Numbered from the stretch's first letter, positions 11,185 through 23,256 are shown. The stretch is DNA of 64,000 nucleotides from Elmis aenea (GCA_947652605.1 OX393581.1:7630640-7694639); one strand, 5' to 3'. Notes: a model not told the origin generated them from the letters alone. Numbers and translations: made by a program.

Positions 11185-12660
11185 ATAATTTTTTTCACTG
11201 ATAATTCAATAATGCATGTATGATGACAAAATAATCTCACTTTCATTACTTGCGAAAAAATATTGTCACTGTTTCTCACTACTCATAAAATAATGTTACA
11301 TTTTTGTACTTGTGATAAAAGTATGTAATAAATTCTCACTGGTAATGAAATATTGTCACTGTTTCTCACTGGTCATAAAAATATGTGACTATTATTTACT
11401 AGTAATAAAATATTGTCATTTTTTTCAGTGGTGATAAAATATTGTCAGTATTTCTTACTAGTTATAAAATAATGGTCTTTTCTTACTTATGATAAAATTA
11501 TATCATTTTTTCTCACTGGAAATAAAATATTGTCGCTGTTTCTCGCTAGTCATAAGAAAATGTGACTTTTTCTAACTATTGATAAAATACCGCTATTTTT
11601 CTCACTGGTGATAAAATATTGTCGCTGTTTCTCGCTAGTCATAAGAAAATGTGACTTTTTCTAACTATTGATAAAATACCGCTATTTTTCTCACTGGTAA
11701 TAAAATATTGTCGCAATTTCTCACTAGTTATAAAATAATATAACGTTTCCATACTTATATATATAATAAAATTATGTAATTTTTTCTCACTGGTAATAAA
11801 ATACTGTCACTGTTTCTCACTAGTTATAAATTAATGTGACTTTTTTTACTTTTGTTAAAATTATGTCAATTTTTCTCACTGGTAATAAAATATTGACACT
11901 GTTTCTCACTAGTCATAAAATATTGTGACTCTCCTACTAGCGATAAAATACGTCATTTTTTCTCACTGGTAATAAAATATTATCACTACTTCTCACTAGT
12001 TATACATAAGGTGACAATTTCTTACTGGTGATATGTCTTTTTTCTCACTTGTAATGAAATATTGTCACTATTTCTCAATAGTTATAAAATAATGTGTCAT
12101 TTTTCTACTTTTGTTAAAATTAGGTCATTTTTTCTCGCTGTTAATAAAATATTGTCACTGTTTCTCACTAGTTATAAATTAATGTGACTTTTTTTACTTT
12201 TGTTAAAATAATGTCATTTTTTCTCACTGGTAATAAAATAATGTCACTGTTTCTCACTGGTCATAAAATATTGTGACTTTATCTTACTAGTGATAAAATT
12301 GCGTCATTTATTTACTTGTGATAAATATAGGTCATTGATTTTCAGTGGTAATAAAATATTTTTACTGTTCCTTGCTAGTTACTTTTTCTTGTTAGTGATA
12401 AAATTGGGTGCTATTTTGTTTCTGGTGATTAAATATATTCAGTTTCTCACAAGTCCTAAATAGTTTTACTTTTTCTCACAGGTGACGAAATATAGCCTCG
12501 TGCCTCGTGCTTGTGATAAAATAAGGCAACTTTTTTTTACTATAACATAGTGTAACTTTTTCTAAGTTGCCATAAAATGAGTCCACTTTTTTTCACTAGT
12601 AGTTGAATTATGTCTTATTTTTTTATTTTTAGTTAAAGTTTATGATAAAAATTATGTCAT
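11185..12660. repeat. Satellite array: ~30-bp monomers in ~90-bp trimeric units
   Basis: A continuous array of about 45-48 degenerate monomers built on the pattern CACTRGTNATAAAATATTGT plus a T-rich tail of about 10 bases. Three monomer types alternate: CACTGGTAATAAAATATTGTCACTG, CACTAGTCATAAAATATTGTGACTT and TACTAGTGATAAAATTATGTCATTT. This gives a higher-order period near 90 bp. One trimer is duplicated almost exactly: 11522-11610 and 11611-11699 are 89 bp apart. Divergence rises towards 12400-12660. No ORF is present and it is not a CRISPR array, because the repeats are contiguous and AT-rich with no spacers. Confidence 0.88.
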
Positions 12661-14590
12661 ATCTCCCACAAAATAAACTTGTTTTAAAAACTAAAAAGAT
12701 CATTCTTATTTAGATTTCAATGAAATTTTAAAAATATTCTCATTAATTAATGATTTACGTCCAAATTGGATCGGCAAAAAAGCCATGGGCTCAAAATATT
12801 GATGTAAACTTGCCATTTTATATCTGATTTTAATATCTTGGGAATAATAAAAACGTAATGGCATTCATTTTTACTTTACATTTTCAAGTGTGCAAGGAAT
12901 TAATAAAATGTTAGATGACTCAACAAATATATTCATTAATTATGCAACACAACACAGACTGAGATTTTTTTTTCGGTATTACGAAAATTATTGCAGATAA
13001 ATAACCCTTACAGATTTCTCAGACTAAGATGCAATTAAAATCAAGCAACGCAGACATCAGAAAGATTAAGGATAGAAAAAACTGCCAACCCTAGAATAGT
13101 AAATGAACATAAAACACAACGATATTATTGTTTAGTTCATGAAAATAAGAATTACAAAATAAAGACTTCTTTAAAGTTAAAGTTTTTTATTTATTTTATT
13201 CTTTGTCGCTAAACTGATGCTATAATTTTATTAAATAATCCAACGTGTAGCAGCAGATGCCACTATTTCATAAAGGTTAAGTTACGTTAAAATCACATCC
13301 AAAATGACACAATGTTTTTATTTGCGAAATATGCATCAACTTTTTACTTTATTTGTATTACACATTGCAATTTTGAAAGAATCAAATCAAAATAGTACGT
13401 CAGAGTATTTTGTAATTGTCGTCGAGAACACAATTTACATATCGAACATCACTTTTAATAGCTATGAACCTAAATTCAGAAAATTAAAAGGGCACATACT
13501 GAGACCTGACTTGGGGCGCATTATACCATTACCCGTTTACTGGTTCTACAAGAATTTGAAAAATCAACTCAAAAAATATAGCTAAACACACGAAAAGAAT
13601 CCAAGTTATGCGTGCAAACTGGCGATTTTTATCATGTCGAAAATTATGCCGTACTAATTTTAAATGGCAAAACGACGTTCCAATTTGTAACGTATTTAAT
13701 GTGCTTGCTTTAAAAAAAAAAAACGATCGATGGTGATCTTAAAGACACCCTAAGGTAAGGTGTCAATTAGCGATAGATAAAAAAACTATCGTTCAAATAG
13801 TGCAAAGCAAACATTAAGGTGATATTTATGTTCAAACAATTCGTTTATAGTCACCGCAAGTGAATTAATTATGGAGGTGAAGATATGCAAATATTAAGAT
13901 CTAAATGGGTAGCTGAATGTTTTAGAATTACTATCTGTAAAAATCAGCACCTGAGAAATGTAATTAAAAAGATATATATGAGTCGACTGTAGCTACCAAA
14001 CGTTGCAACATAATAAAATAAATATCAGTAACTTCTAAAACAAGATAACAGACACACATCACCACAAATTAATTCTGCAAAGCAATATCTGATCAAAAAA
14101 CGAACAGGATTAGACAAAGTTGATTACAGAACATCGTACGTATAAGCTGGTTAGGTAACAAAAATCACTAAGTTTGTATACAAAATAATATAAAAACCTA
14201 TGCCACAAATTAAGTGTAAATGTTCTTTTTTTATGACTATTTTGCGAGTTTGACAAGATGAGTTGCTATTTTTCTACTAAATTCTAACCAGTACAATAAA
14301 AATAGAGTAAAAAGTAATTGCAAAAAAATAAAGCATCTATTTTAAAAACTGCTTACCGTTTTTTATTTACTTTAAATGTCACACAGAAATACATTAATAC
14401 TGACGGGGTGTTATATTACTCGCCAAAAAAGCGTAGGTAATTATAAAAGCACTAGAGTTGTTTAAAAGCTAACTTGAATTGTTTTCAAATTTTATATTAA
14501 CCTAACACAACGCAAGCAGAACGCTAGCCATTGAGAAAACCTTTGAAATCATATTTTTAACACGGGACCAATAATAGGAGAGTCAAGAAG
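12661..14590. other. No gene seen
   Basis: AT-rich. A 93-codon open frame at 13304-13585 has no recognisable domain and no codon signature, and I do not call it a gene. Near 13750 'GACACCCTAAGGTAAGGTGTC' forms a small imperfect palindrome. Confidence 0.4.
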
Positions 14591-15480
14591 TATAGTTAAA
14601 TGGCCTAATCTGGTATACATATGGGTCTAAAACGCAGGAAGGCGCAAGCTGTGGAAGGTATGGGGAGCAGCTCAACTGAGACAGGGTCCACCTGTGAGCC
14701 TTGAACAGTATATGCAACCATATTTTAAGCCGAAGTGTACACTATGCACTTATATGCAGATGTACTCTTAGAAAGAGATTTTAATAATAAAAGAATTTTC
14801 ATAGTGTCCGACAGCCAAGCAGCGTTAAAAGCTCTTGGCTCGTCGGAAGTAAGGACTTATTCTAAACTGCATCTGGGCGCTTAACGTGCTGTGAAGAAGA
14901 AATAACTTTAAACTGGTATGTTGTGCAGGGCACGCCAATACACCACGGAACGAGAAGGTTGATCGCTTAGCCAAAATTAGCAGCGAGACACCTTTCTTCG
15001 GACCAGAACCCGCAGTTGGAACAGCCAAGAGGTGTCATAATGGCATATTAAAACAGGGGCATAATACTCATTGGAAAAAAGTTGCAGGACAAATCCATCA
15101 ATGATCTTTAAAGAAAAGACAGAAGATTTGCACAGGATGAGCAGAGCAGACATCAGAGCAACCGCAAAACTTGTCACAGGACCCTGTGGGGTAAACAAAC
15201 AATTCTACATAATAGGGTTTTTAAAAACCGATGAATACAAAGGATATGGAGAAGAAGATACTTCCTCTTCTTTTGCTATACCAGTTTGAAGGATTCACAT
15301 CCTATTGCCGTAAACTTCTAGGGATGAAAAAACCAAGCAAGAAGAGTTTAGAAAAAAAAGCTCTTGTAAATAATGCTTGAGTTTTTTAGAAAGCCAGGGC
15401 TTCTGTAAGGGTTGTCACCAGATGGTACAATTGACCAATAGGTTACAGATATCTTAAAAGGGAGCAGCTTCTAGGAAATA
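14590..15480 (+). pseudogene. LINE ORF2 RNase H and C-terminal remnant
   Basis: Decayed 3' part of a Jockey/R1/I-type non-LTR retrotransposon that carried an RNase H domain (removal of RNA from the cDNA hybrid). Fragments in order: 'YTYGSKTQEGASCG' (about 14613, matching the first RNase H motif 'YTDGSK' with its Asp replaced), 'IFIVSDSQAALKAL' (about 14798, Asp present), 'GHANTPRNEKVDRLAK' (about 14928, final motif), and downstream 'SRADIRATAKLVTGPCGVNKQFYIIG' with 'GEEDTSS' (15140-15270). Several frameshifts and stops interrupt it. The reverse transcriptase is absent, so the copy is 5' truncated or rearranged. Exact clade not assignable by eye. Confidence 0.75.
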
Positions 15481-15794
15481 ATAAAAAATTATCCTAATGT
15501 TGCCCTATTTAAACGGAAAATAAGCTTAGCTTGATCTCAATCAGTTTTGTTTTTTAAGGATTATTTTACGATTATGGATGTGTTTTAATAACAAAAAACT
15601 TGAAATCAAATATTCAGATCAAAAAGAAATTAATGGTTTTTATAATACTAGTCAATAGGATTTTATACAAAAAAAAAACAAACTAAGATTAATCTCAACT
15701 TGGTATGGTGTACAAAAAAAAAGAGCACAAATTATTTGCTATAATTTTCTTTTATTTGTCACTTGCACCACACTATAACAAATAATATAAATTC

Positions 15795-16080
15795 AACTTG
15801 GATTTAATATTTGCCACTAGGATTTAATATTTGCCACTAGGATTTAATATTTGCTACTTAGATTAATATTTGCTAAATGAATTTAATGTGTGTCACTTGG
15901 ATTTAATATTTGCTACTCGGATTTAATATTTGTTACTTGGATTTAATATTTACCACTTGTATTTAATATTTGCCACTTAAGTTTAATATTTCCTACTTGG
16001 ATTTAAAACTTGTCAATAGGTTTTAAAATTTTCCGATTTGATTTAATATTTGCGACTTGGATTTAATATTTGTCACGTTT
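15795..16080 (-). repeat. 3' subterminal array of ~20-bp repeats (MULE copy 2)
   Basis: About 14 tandem units of the form ATTTAATATTTGCCACTTGG with point changes (GCTACT, GTCACT, CCACTA). The reverse complement of the same array lies at the 3' end of the intact copy. In MULE-like elements such arrays probably bind transposase. Confidence 0.88.
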
Positions 16081-16250
16081 ATAGATACGAGTAAAATGTA
16101 AAGGACGAGGTAAATGATAATTGGATAATAATACATGGATATGAAGAAAATATAACCTAAAATTTATTTAGTCTGATCAATACATTAAATAAATGTTATT
16201 TCCAAAATAAACAATATGAAAAAAGCAAGCATAATACGAAATTTCCTTCA

Positions 16251-16848
16251 TTATTGCATTAACAATCCCTTCTTCGCTTTTAAAGGCCTTCCACGTTTTC
16301 GTTTTGACTCGATATCAACATTTTTCGCTTCGGGAGGTGGAAAAGCTTTCTTCAGCCTAACAGCTATTCCTACAGCATGTTTGCAAATAAATTTTTTAAA
16401 ATAAGCAGGACAATCACACTGTGCAGCCAAAAAGTTGCCATCATTAGGGAAAGTAACGTTATAGCTATACAATGAATTAATTTTAAATTCATGGAATATT
16501 TCAAAGCAATCAACTTTTATATCTTCATTTAACGTTTCAATTTTTCTTGAGGGAAATTTATAAATTGTAGTACTTGATGATGACGATATACTTTTAATAT
16601 CTTTCTTAGTCTTAGCCCAATTGTAAGCATTTGTCCAAATATCTAGGGTTACAGTAGGTCCTGTTTTAAATATTTTTAATCCATTACTATAATTTTCAGA
16701 CCATTGTTCAATGTATCCAAAAGTTAAAGTAAAGAAACGAGTTATTGGTAATCGTTCTCTTAATGTAGCTTCTTGTTTAATTACATTGTTGAAACTTTCT
16801 AAGGCATTGTTAGTACTAGGAACATCACTACAAATACCTTCGAATATG
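16251..16848 (-). pseudogene. Truncated MULE transposase C-terminal part
   Basis: The sequence corresponds to residues ~405-599 of the intact MULE transposase at 33817-35616, with about ten amino-acid changes in ~195 (about 95% identical). It keeps the third catalytic residue (Glu in 'NNALESFNN'), the SWIM zinc finger ('CDCPAYFKKFICKHAVG') and the basic 'KRKRGRPLK' tail. It lacks the DNA-binding finger and both catalytic Asp. The open frame continues upstream through 5' subrepeats to 16916, fusing repeat-encoded residues such as 'FHICHLDFIFEG' to the transposase. There is no ATG before the tail, so a standard translation product is unlikely. Confidence 0.88.
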
Positions 16849-17040
16849 AAATCCAAGTGGCAAATATGAAATCCAAGTGGCAAATATAAATTCCAAGTAG
16901 CAAATATTAATTCCAATTAGCCATATATTAAATCCGACTGGTAAATATTAAAATTCAGTAGCAAATCTTACATCCAAATGACAAATATTAAATACAATTG
17001 GCAAAATTTCTTTATTTTTATAGTGCAATAATTAGTGACA
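16849..17040 (-). repeat. 5' subterminal ~20-bp repeat array (MULE copy 2)
   Basis: About nine units reading AATATTAAATCCAAGTGGCA on the plus strand. This is the inverted partner of the array at 15795-16080, and outward the sequence continues into the 5' terminal region up to 17215. Confidence 0.85.
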
Positions 17041-17573
17041 GAATGATTTATTTTTATTTCATTTTATTTTCTTTTTATTGCAAAAATTATAATTTCATAG
17101 CATTGCACATATAGAAAATTGATTAATTATAATAGCGTCCACAATTTTTTAAATGACATTCTTGAATTAAAATGATTTCATTTCAATTTATTTTTATAGC
17201 ATTTAAATAGCACCCAAAAAAAAGTATAATCTTATTTACAGTCAACGTAATAATTTATAAAAATTACACCCACTTACAACTTATTATTGGTCATACTTAA
17301 AAACACATTTTTTTCAGACAATGGTCATTTTCAATTATTATTCTTTTTTTGCAATTTGCTCATAAACTTGGAAAACTCATTTATTTTGTAAATTTGCTCA
17401 ACAATGATAATTTAAACAATTCTCTAATTCTTTCAATAATAAAGTTGCCCTTGTAAAGCAGCAAATTCTAATCAGTTAAGTTTATTTGAAATTTGTGTTA
17501 ATAATCAGCTTAAAATGCCACCCATTTGAACGTCTCCATAACGCTTGTAGTTTTCGGGGTTCATGATAGTGGG

Positions 17574-17875
17574 ACAATATACTCAATACCAGTTTTTACC
17601 AACGTGGGGCGTAGGCTCCGCAAGGGGGGCGATTTAAATATTGTCATATAATTTATATTCACTAAAGAAAGTCAAATTAAAAACAGTTTTTCTATGTTCT
17701 TTTTTATTTAAAGTATCCATTTGCATTCTCTTTTTTTGAAATTTGTTTGACTATTATGCTAGGTGGGGCATTAGAATCTTTTGAGGGGTTAAAATGGGGC
17801 ATGACTTAAAAAAGGTTGGGAAACACTGCACTGTTTACTATACAATAAACTCAATATTCTACTAGGAACACCCTG
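17574..17875. mobile_element. Small hAT-like insertion with imperfect direct repeats, next to a CACCCTG end
   Basis: The left end CAGTTTTTACCAAC (17590) and the reverse complement of the right end, CAGTGTTTCCCAAC (end 17828), match at 12 of 14 positions. The interior has 'ggggcgtaggctcc' and 'ggggcatgac', as in hAT-type MITEs. A 15-bp direct repeat with one mismatch (ACAATATACTCAATA at 17574-17588, ACAATAAACTCAATA at 17842-17856) lies just outside. It is longer than a hAT duplication, so the mode of insertion is unclear. A separate TA-flanked CACCCTG end finishes at 17875. Confidence 0.4.
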
Positions 17876-17879
17876 TATT

Positions 17880-20149
17880 TTCTACTAGATCGCACTAATA
17901 ACAATCAGCTAATGATTGCTGGACCAAAGAAAAATTTGAGAGCAAATATTTGGATGGACTTAAAAAACGCAATAAATTACGTTTTTAAGAGCTGCTATTA
18001 CATGCAATATTTCTCTATTACCATTAATATCAGCTACAAGGCAAAAAGAACCGGGTGAAAAATAGAGCGATGTCAAATTTCCTAAGGCCCTCAAGTGTAA
18101 CAACAAAAAAAAAAGACTTATTAACAACTAGCAGTTGAACATAATCAACAAGTGTCTCTTAAATATATGGTCTAATAATATTTTTGCCTGGCAGGCTCCC
18201 AATTTCGACTGAGATTAATACGGGAACGGTACTAATTTCAAATATTTCAGAGCACGCTGTCAAGACCAAATTAAACTGTGTACACAAATTAAAATAACAG
18301 CACATTCTCGCTATAATTAGAATTAGTAAATGTATCGCAAACTAATAGTTGATTAGCCTTAATTAGCGGAAGGGAATTCGAAATAGTTAACGAAATTCGA
18401 TAGTTCTAAAGACGCAGCGCTGCCTTTATACGAGATTAGGCTTGTAAATGAACTGTTAAATGCGCAAAAAATTCATCTTCATAAATTCCCGAAATAAAAA
18501 TTTTTGGTTTAGACCTAAACTGTGACACACAGATTAAACGTAGCAGAAACTTGTTTTTTCTTTACTAATATAGACAAAATGTTGGGACATGGGGATTAAA
18601 ATTTTGTACATTCTGCTTATAGCGACTAACACCATTAATTTAAAAAAAAAATGTTTTAGCCTATAACCGTATAACCTAAAGAATTGATTGTTATTATGAC
18701 TTGGTTTAAGGGATGAAATCTTATTGATAATTTTATTTTTAAAATACTATACACAAAATATATAAGAGAACTTCTTTAAATTATAAAAACCAATACCATT
18801 TAGTTTAAAAATTAAAGTTAGATTTATATTCTGAAATTTAGAAAATAGCTTAAAGAAAAATTGCTCTCCTTAAGTGTCTTTTGTCTTTAAATGTTTCCAA
18901 ACACCAACCATAACAAAATAAAATACAATCTTTTTTTAAAATATCGAATTACATAAGTAACAGTTTTATTACAATAGGTTAAACTAACAAAGTTGAACCA
19001 CATACCACATAACCAGCGCTGTCATCTATTTGAAAACTGCAAGAAATTAAAAAATAACATTATCAAGGTTAATATTTTTTTAAGCAAGACAGAAAAGTAT
19101 ATTGTATGTAATTTTTGATAATTTTACGTAGATTGTGTTTAATGCACTAATATTTTTACAATAGCGGATAACAACAAACAAACCAAAATTTAATTTTTTT
19201 AAATGGTAACCATTAATAAATAACTTTAAAAAAATGTTCTGGTTTTATTCGTCACTCAAAAAGTCTGCAACAAATGGAAACTAAATTTAATATTGATTTC
19301 TCGGTAAATTTTATTCTATTTAAAAGTTGGTGCAAGGTTTAAAACTAATTTTAAGATAAAAAAAAGTTTAATAAAAGTCATAGGACACTAGATTTTAGCG
19401 ATTTTTGAAATATTCGCAAGAGTAAAGAGTAAATTCAGGAGAAACAAAAACTTTTATGGGTAAAACTTATTTAGAATTTTTAAATAAGGCCAGATTTAAA
19501 TTTTTGAGGTCAAATTCCAATTTTTATTTTTTTTTAAATTTTAAGATTCAAAAAGTCTGCACCAAATATCGGGTGATCGAAAATGACTGATGCCAAGGGT
19601 GTTAGGAACTTTATTCGAACGGTTGGTAAGCCATAGCGCAAAACCAGTGGCGTAGGGATACTACACACAAAATGACAGGTCAACCTTAACGTCACAGAAA
19701 AACTGATAATGAAAAACTTTTCTGTTTGTTGCAAAGTTTTTGTAAATTATTAGGGCAACGTAAAATTTTCGAGTAGGCTATGAAGGTAGACAGCGGTAAT
19801 TTTGAAACAATTGCAAGAATAAAACAAAAAAGTTATAATATTAACTTTTCCTTTCGAATTTTTGACATTTCTAATAATGTAGATGTAATTTTACGAATCT
19901 TACGTTTATATCTAGTTTCCACAAACTTTCAAACAACAGTACAGCAGCTTCATATGTATTGCCATAACACACGTTGCAAAATAAAAAAGTACTTAATTAT
20001 GTCTCTGTTAATAAAATCATAACTTTATGTAATTTTAGCCTCACGATAAATCAATGAACTAAGATAAAAATCCAATTTAGTAAATAAATGTCAACCATGT
20101 CTAATTTTTTTACAACTTTTAATGAAAAACTACCAATACTAGATATAAC
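17880..20149. other. No gene seen
   Basis: AT-rich, no convincing ORF. Two short related strings, TCAAAAAGTCTGCA at about 19257 and 19549, may mark a decayed element. Around 19640 'accagtggcgtaggg' resembles a hAT end, but no partner was found. Confidence 0.4.
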
Positions 20150-21220
20150 AACCCATATATCGTATACGAGGGACCGCCCATAATCTTATAACATCTTATC
20201 TTTCGGAAAGAAACCAATACGTTGCAGGAAAAGACACGTCAGGTAGATTTCTAAAATCCAACAAAAAGAAAATCAAAAAAGGAGTCCCGCAAGGATCAAT
20301 CTTGGGCCCCCTCTTATACATACTGTACACAAATGATCTTCCAGATTTTGTCAAAACTTCCCTTATACAATTTGCCGATGACACATCTGCCATTATTAGT
20401 GACTCAGATTCCAAAAACTCTGAACAAAAACTCTTTGACTGTTTAGGCCAACTCCAACATTGGTTTACGTTAAATAATCTAACCTTAAACGTCAATAAAA
20501 CGCAAGTTATAAAATTTTCACAAAGTAAAATAACCTCCGATTTAAAATTTCAAAATAATTCCACAAGTATAAATGTTGTTAATAAAATATCTTTTCTTGG
20601 TTTATGTATTGACTCTAGACTGGACTGGTCATACCATATCGAACGCCTGTCACAAAGCCTGTCACGGTACCCTTTTGCACTAAAAAACCTAAAAAAATTG
20701 GTCAATGCAAACGCGGCCAAAACTGCATATCATGCATATGTCGAATCTAGGTTACGCTATGCTGTAATTTTTTGGGGTAACGCTAGTGACTCAGAACGCC
20801 TCTTCATTATACAAAAGCGATGTATAAGAAATATATTTGGCCTGAACTACCGAGATCACTGCAAAGAAACTTTTCGTGACAACGAAATATTAACCTTTTA
20901 CGGTCTATTTATCCTCGAAGCCATCATGTTCGTAAAAAATAATGTAGATCTGTTCGAAGAGAATATAAGAAATCATGCAGCCAATACGCGACATGAAAAA
21001 AAACCTAAAACCCGATTGTTTCAAATATACCTATCTTCAAAAAAATGTAGCCTCCACAATTATTGCTATATATAATAAATTTAACACATCACCTGAGAGT
21101 ATAATAAATCTTCCCACCCGCGAATTGAAGAAGAAATTAAGAAAAGTTCTGATTTCTAAAGCTTACTATGGAGTAAGCGAATATTTAAATGATGCTGACT
21201 TTGTAAAATGTTATATTTAA
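20150..21220 (+). pseudogene. 5'-truncated LINE reverse transcriptase, frameshifted
   Basis: The palm and C-terminal part of a non-LTR retrotransposon ORF2. In order: 'YLSERNQYVAGKD' (about 20195), 'GVPQGSILGPLLYILYTNDLP' (20281-20343), catalytic 'FADDTSA' (about 20370), 'LTLNVNKTQVIKFS', 'ISFLGLCIDSRLDW' (about 20590), 'AYHAYVESRLRYAVIFWG' (about 20730), and 'IIQKRCIRNIFGL'. The frame is open from about 20180 to 21075, then shifts and continues as 'YLQKNVASTIIAIYNKFNTSPE' to a stop at 21220. Endonuclease and RT fingers are missing, as expected of 5' truncation during insertion. The motif style is that of the CR1/L2/Jockey assemblage; clade not resolved. Confidence 0.88.
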
Positions 21221-21360
21221 ATATCATTTTTCTGTGTTTTTTCTTTTTTATTAACTATGTATATTATTTGTAATGTACGTAAATTGTTATTGTGACAAGT
21301 TCTACACCTTTTTTGGGATATTCAGAACAAATAAAGATTATTATTATTATTATTATTATC
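21221..21360 (+). repeat. LINE 3' UTR with AATAAA signal and (ATT)n tail
   Basis: About 100 bp of 3' UTR follows the stop, then AATAAA near 21328 and a run of seven to eight ATT/TTA units to about 21360. Short tandem repeats instead of poly(A) are common at the 3' ends of several insect LINE clades, and the tail marks the insertion point. Confidence 0.8.
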
Positions 21361-23070
21361 AATTGAATTAAGAAAATATAAAAAAACTACGCTTGCTATT
21401 TTAAAAATTCAAGTTTGGTATATTTTATACCACTATAATTGCTTCAAGAATAAAACTTACACGTAAAAAAATAGTAGTACCTTAATCACAATTTTTAACA
21501 AATCCAATTTGCAACATTTTGGTATATGTCACAATAAAAACGATATTTGTGTAAAAAAATTGCCATCCATTTCCAGTTTTCTAAGAACACTGACAATACT
21601 GGTACATATTTAAAAAAGCCATATATCTTAGCCTATTGAACTCATTTTCAGACTCTTATATTAACGAAAGTTCTAATGTTGCATTGTAGATAATTATCAT
21701 ATTATCCTCTGTACAACGCCTAATTTTTTTAAAGAATATCCTCAGTAGTTTTGTTAATTAATAGAGTAATTAATAATAATAATAAGCAATGACTATAAAA
21801 CTAAGCAAATAAATATATCTCAAACCCAATTGACTTTGGCCACAACACCAATAACAATTGTAATAATAACCAAACCTGAATTGAAAAAAAGTTATGTGAT
21901 AGCTAACCTATTTTTCTCTCCTGAAACTTTTTGAAAATTAACTTTTATTTGCTATTTCATAATTTTATTTCAACTTACTCCCTCAAGTCTATAAAATATA
22001 AACAAAATTTACCAGAGTTCAGGCTTTAACGATGTGCAAGCTATAATCCCATAACATGATAAATAATCCACTAAATGTAGATTTTTAACCGGGATAATGT
22101 AAACCATTAAATTATTTATAATTGAGCGAAACTTAAAATTCACTTCATTAAAATTTTTTAGTCAAATCAGCAGTCAAAACAGTTGGTGTTTTAAAATTAT
22201 TTCGTAGGAAAATAACTTTCAGTATATATTATAATATTTAAAATGTGTACCACATATTTGCATATCATTATATTACTTAAATGAAAATTAATGATGCACA
22301 TTATTGTCTTAATCTAGTGCGTGTTGGAAACAATATTTATTAGTGTCGCGTGAAATATTTGTTTTTGATCTTCACGAACGTATAAACGTACATCAGTAAC
22401 TAACAGTTGGTGACACCGGCTATGGAACTAATTTAAAAAAATATATATCTACTTAAATTTCCTATGACTTAAGTTTACAGATGACAATAATATCAAAGTC
22501 AGCGCCTTAACGTTTTAAAAATCAACTTCAACTTTCAATATATTTTTTTATAATAACCCTCTGATTTGATATCTGCCTAAAATAATTATCTGTATAACTC
22601 AAAGTTTATCTAGATATTGGGACTTTAAAATGTAGCATTTTGACAACTTTCCGAAGCCACAACCACTTAAAAATCTAAGATAAATTAACTCGATAACACA
22701 CCGTTATCAGCAACGTAACATTTTGATTAATTTCGTCGAATTATTAAGTTAATATTATTTAGGGATACCATTGGGTTAACAAGATCTTTAAGTTCTTCTT
22801 GATGGCCTGTTTAGAATTTTTACCTTAATTAATATGTTATAATTTAGAGTTGAAACAATCTTTATAAATGACTCGAGGTTTTGGTAACGATGTATATTTA
22901 CATAAAAAACATTAATAAAGAATGTTTATTGGGGAAATTTACAACTTAAAGTTGTTTGAATTTTTAGCTAAGGCAGCCGCACTTTGTGCATAGTTTAATA
23001 AATTTTAGTGTTTATTTCCTTCTTAATGGTGTTTATTTTAGAATATTGACTTGATTGAATTTGGTTTACT
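21361..23070. other. No gene seen
   Basis: AT-rich sequence, possibly intergenic or intronic. No ORF, terminal repeat or RNA gene could be supported. Confidence 0.45.
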
Positions 23071-23099
23071 AAAATTAATAACAACTCCGCCTGCATGAT

Positions 23100-23190
23100 C
23101 GTTGGGTGGATTGAGTAGCTCAGCGGTTATGTTGCCGGTCCTAAGCCCGGATAAAGGAGGAAGGTTCTTAGGTCAGGTTAGCTCCCTACC
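23100..23190 (+). promoter_or_regulatory. tRNA-like A-box at the LINE 5' end
   Basis: TAGCTCAGCGG at about 23119-23129 fits the pol III A-box pattern TRGYNNAnnNGG. It is followed by a small CCGG-TCCTAAGC-CCGG stem-loop resembling an anticodon arm, and about 30 bp later by 'GGTTCTTAGGTC', a poor B box. Because it starts about 30 bp inside the element it may be an internal promoter or a captured tRNA-like leader. No complete cloverleaf is visible. Confidence 0.4.
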
Positions 23191-23256
23191 TGAGGTAAAA
23201 AGGTTAAATATGCTCACAGAACCGGAAACTTGCCTCGGACCAGGACTGATATACCT

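Larger units (their letters stand above)
15723..17215 (-). mobile_element. Internally deleted MULE, non-autonomous copy
   Basis: The 3' end (GAGCACAAATTATTTGCTAT, at 15723) and 5' end (reverse complement of GGGTGCTATTTAAATGCTAT, at 17215) match those of the intact element at 33122-36185 over their full subterminal regions. The inside of each end carries 20-bp subrepeats. About 1.5 kb of the intact element is missing: the 5' subrepeat array joins transposase codon ~405 near 16845. Runs of A flank the copy (15714-15722 and 17216-17223), compatible with an 8-bp target duplication, but low complexity makes this weak. Confidence 0.88.

Noticed and set aside
11185..12660. Regularly repeated units resembling a CRISPR array
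   Set aside because: Monomers are contiguous, degenerate and AT-rich with no unique spacers, and the context is eukaryotic.
13304..13585. 93-codon open frame
   Set aside because: No recognisable domain, no supporting context, and a length expected by chance in a window of this size.
15795..16080. Possible independent satellite
   Set aside because: The same array occurs inverted at the other end of the element and in the second MULE copy, so it is a subterminal repeat.
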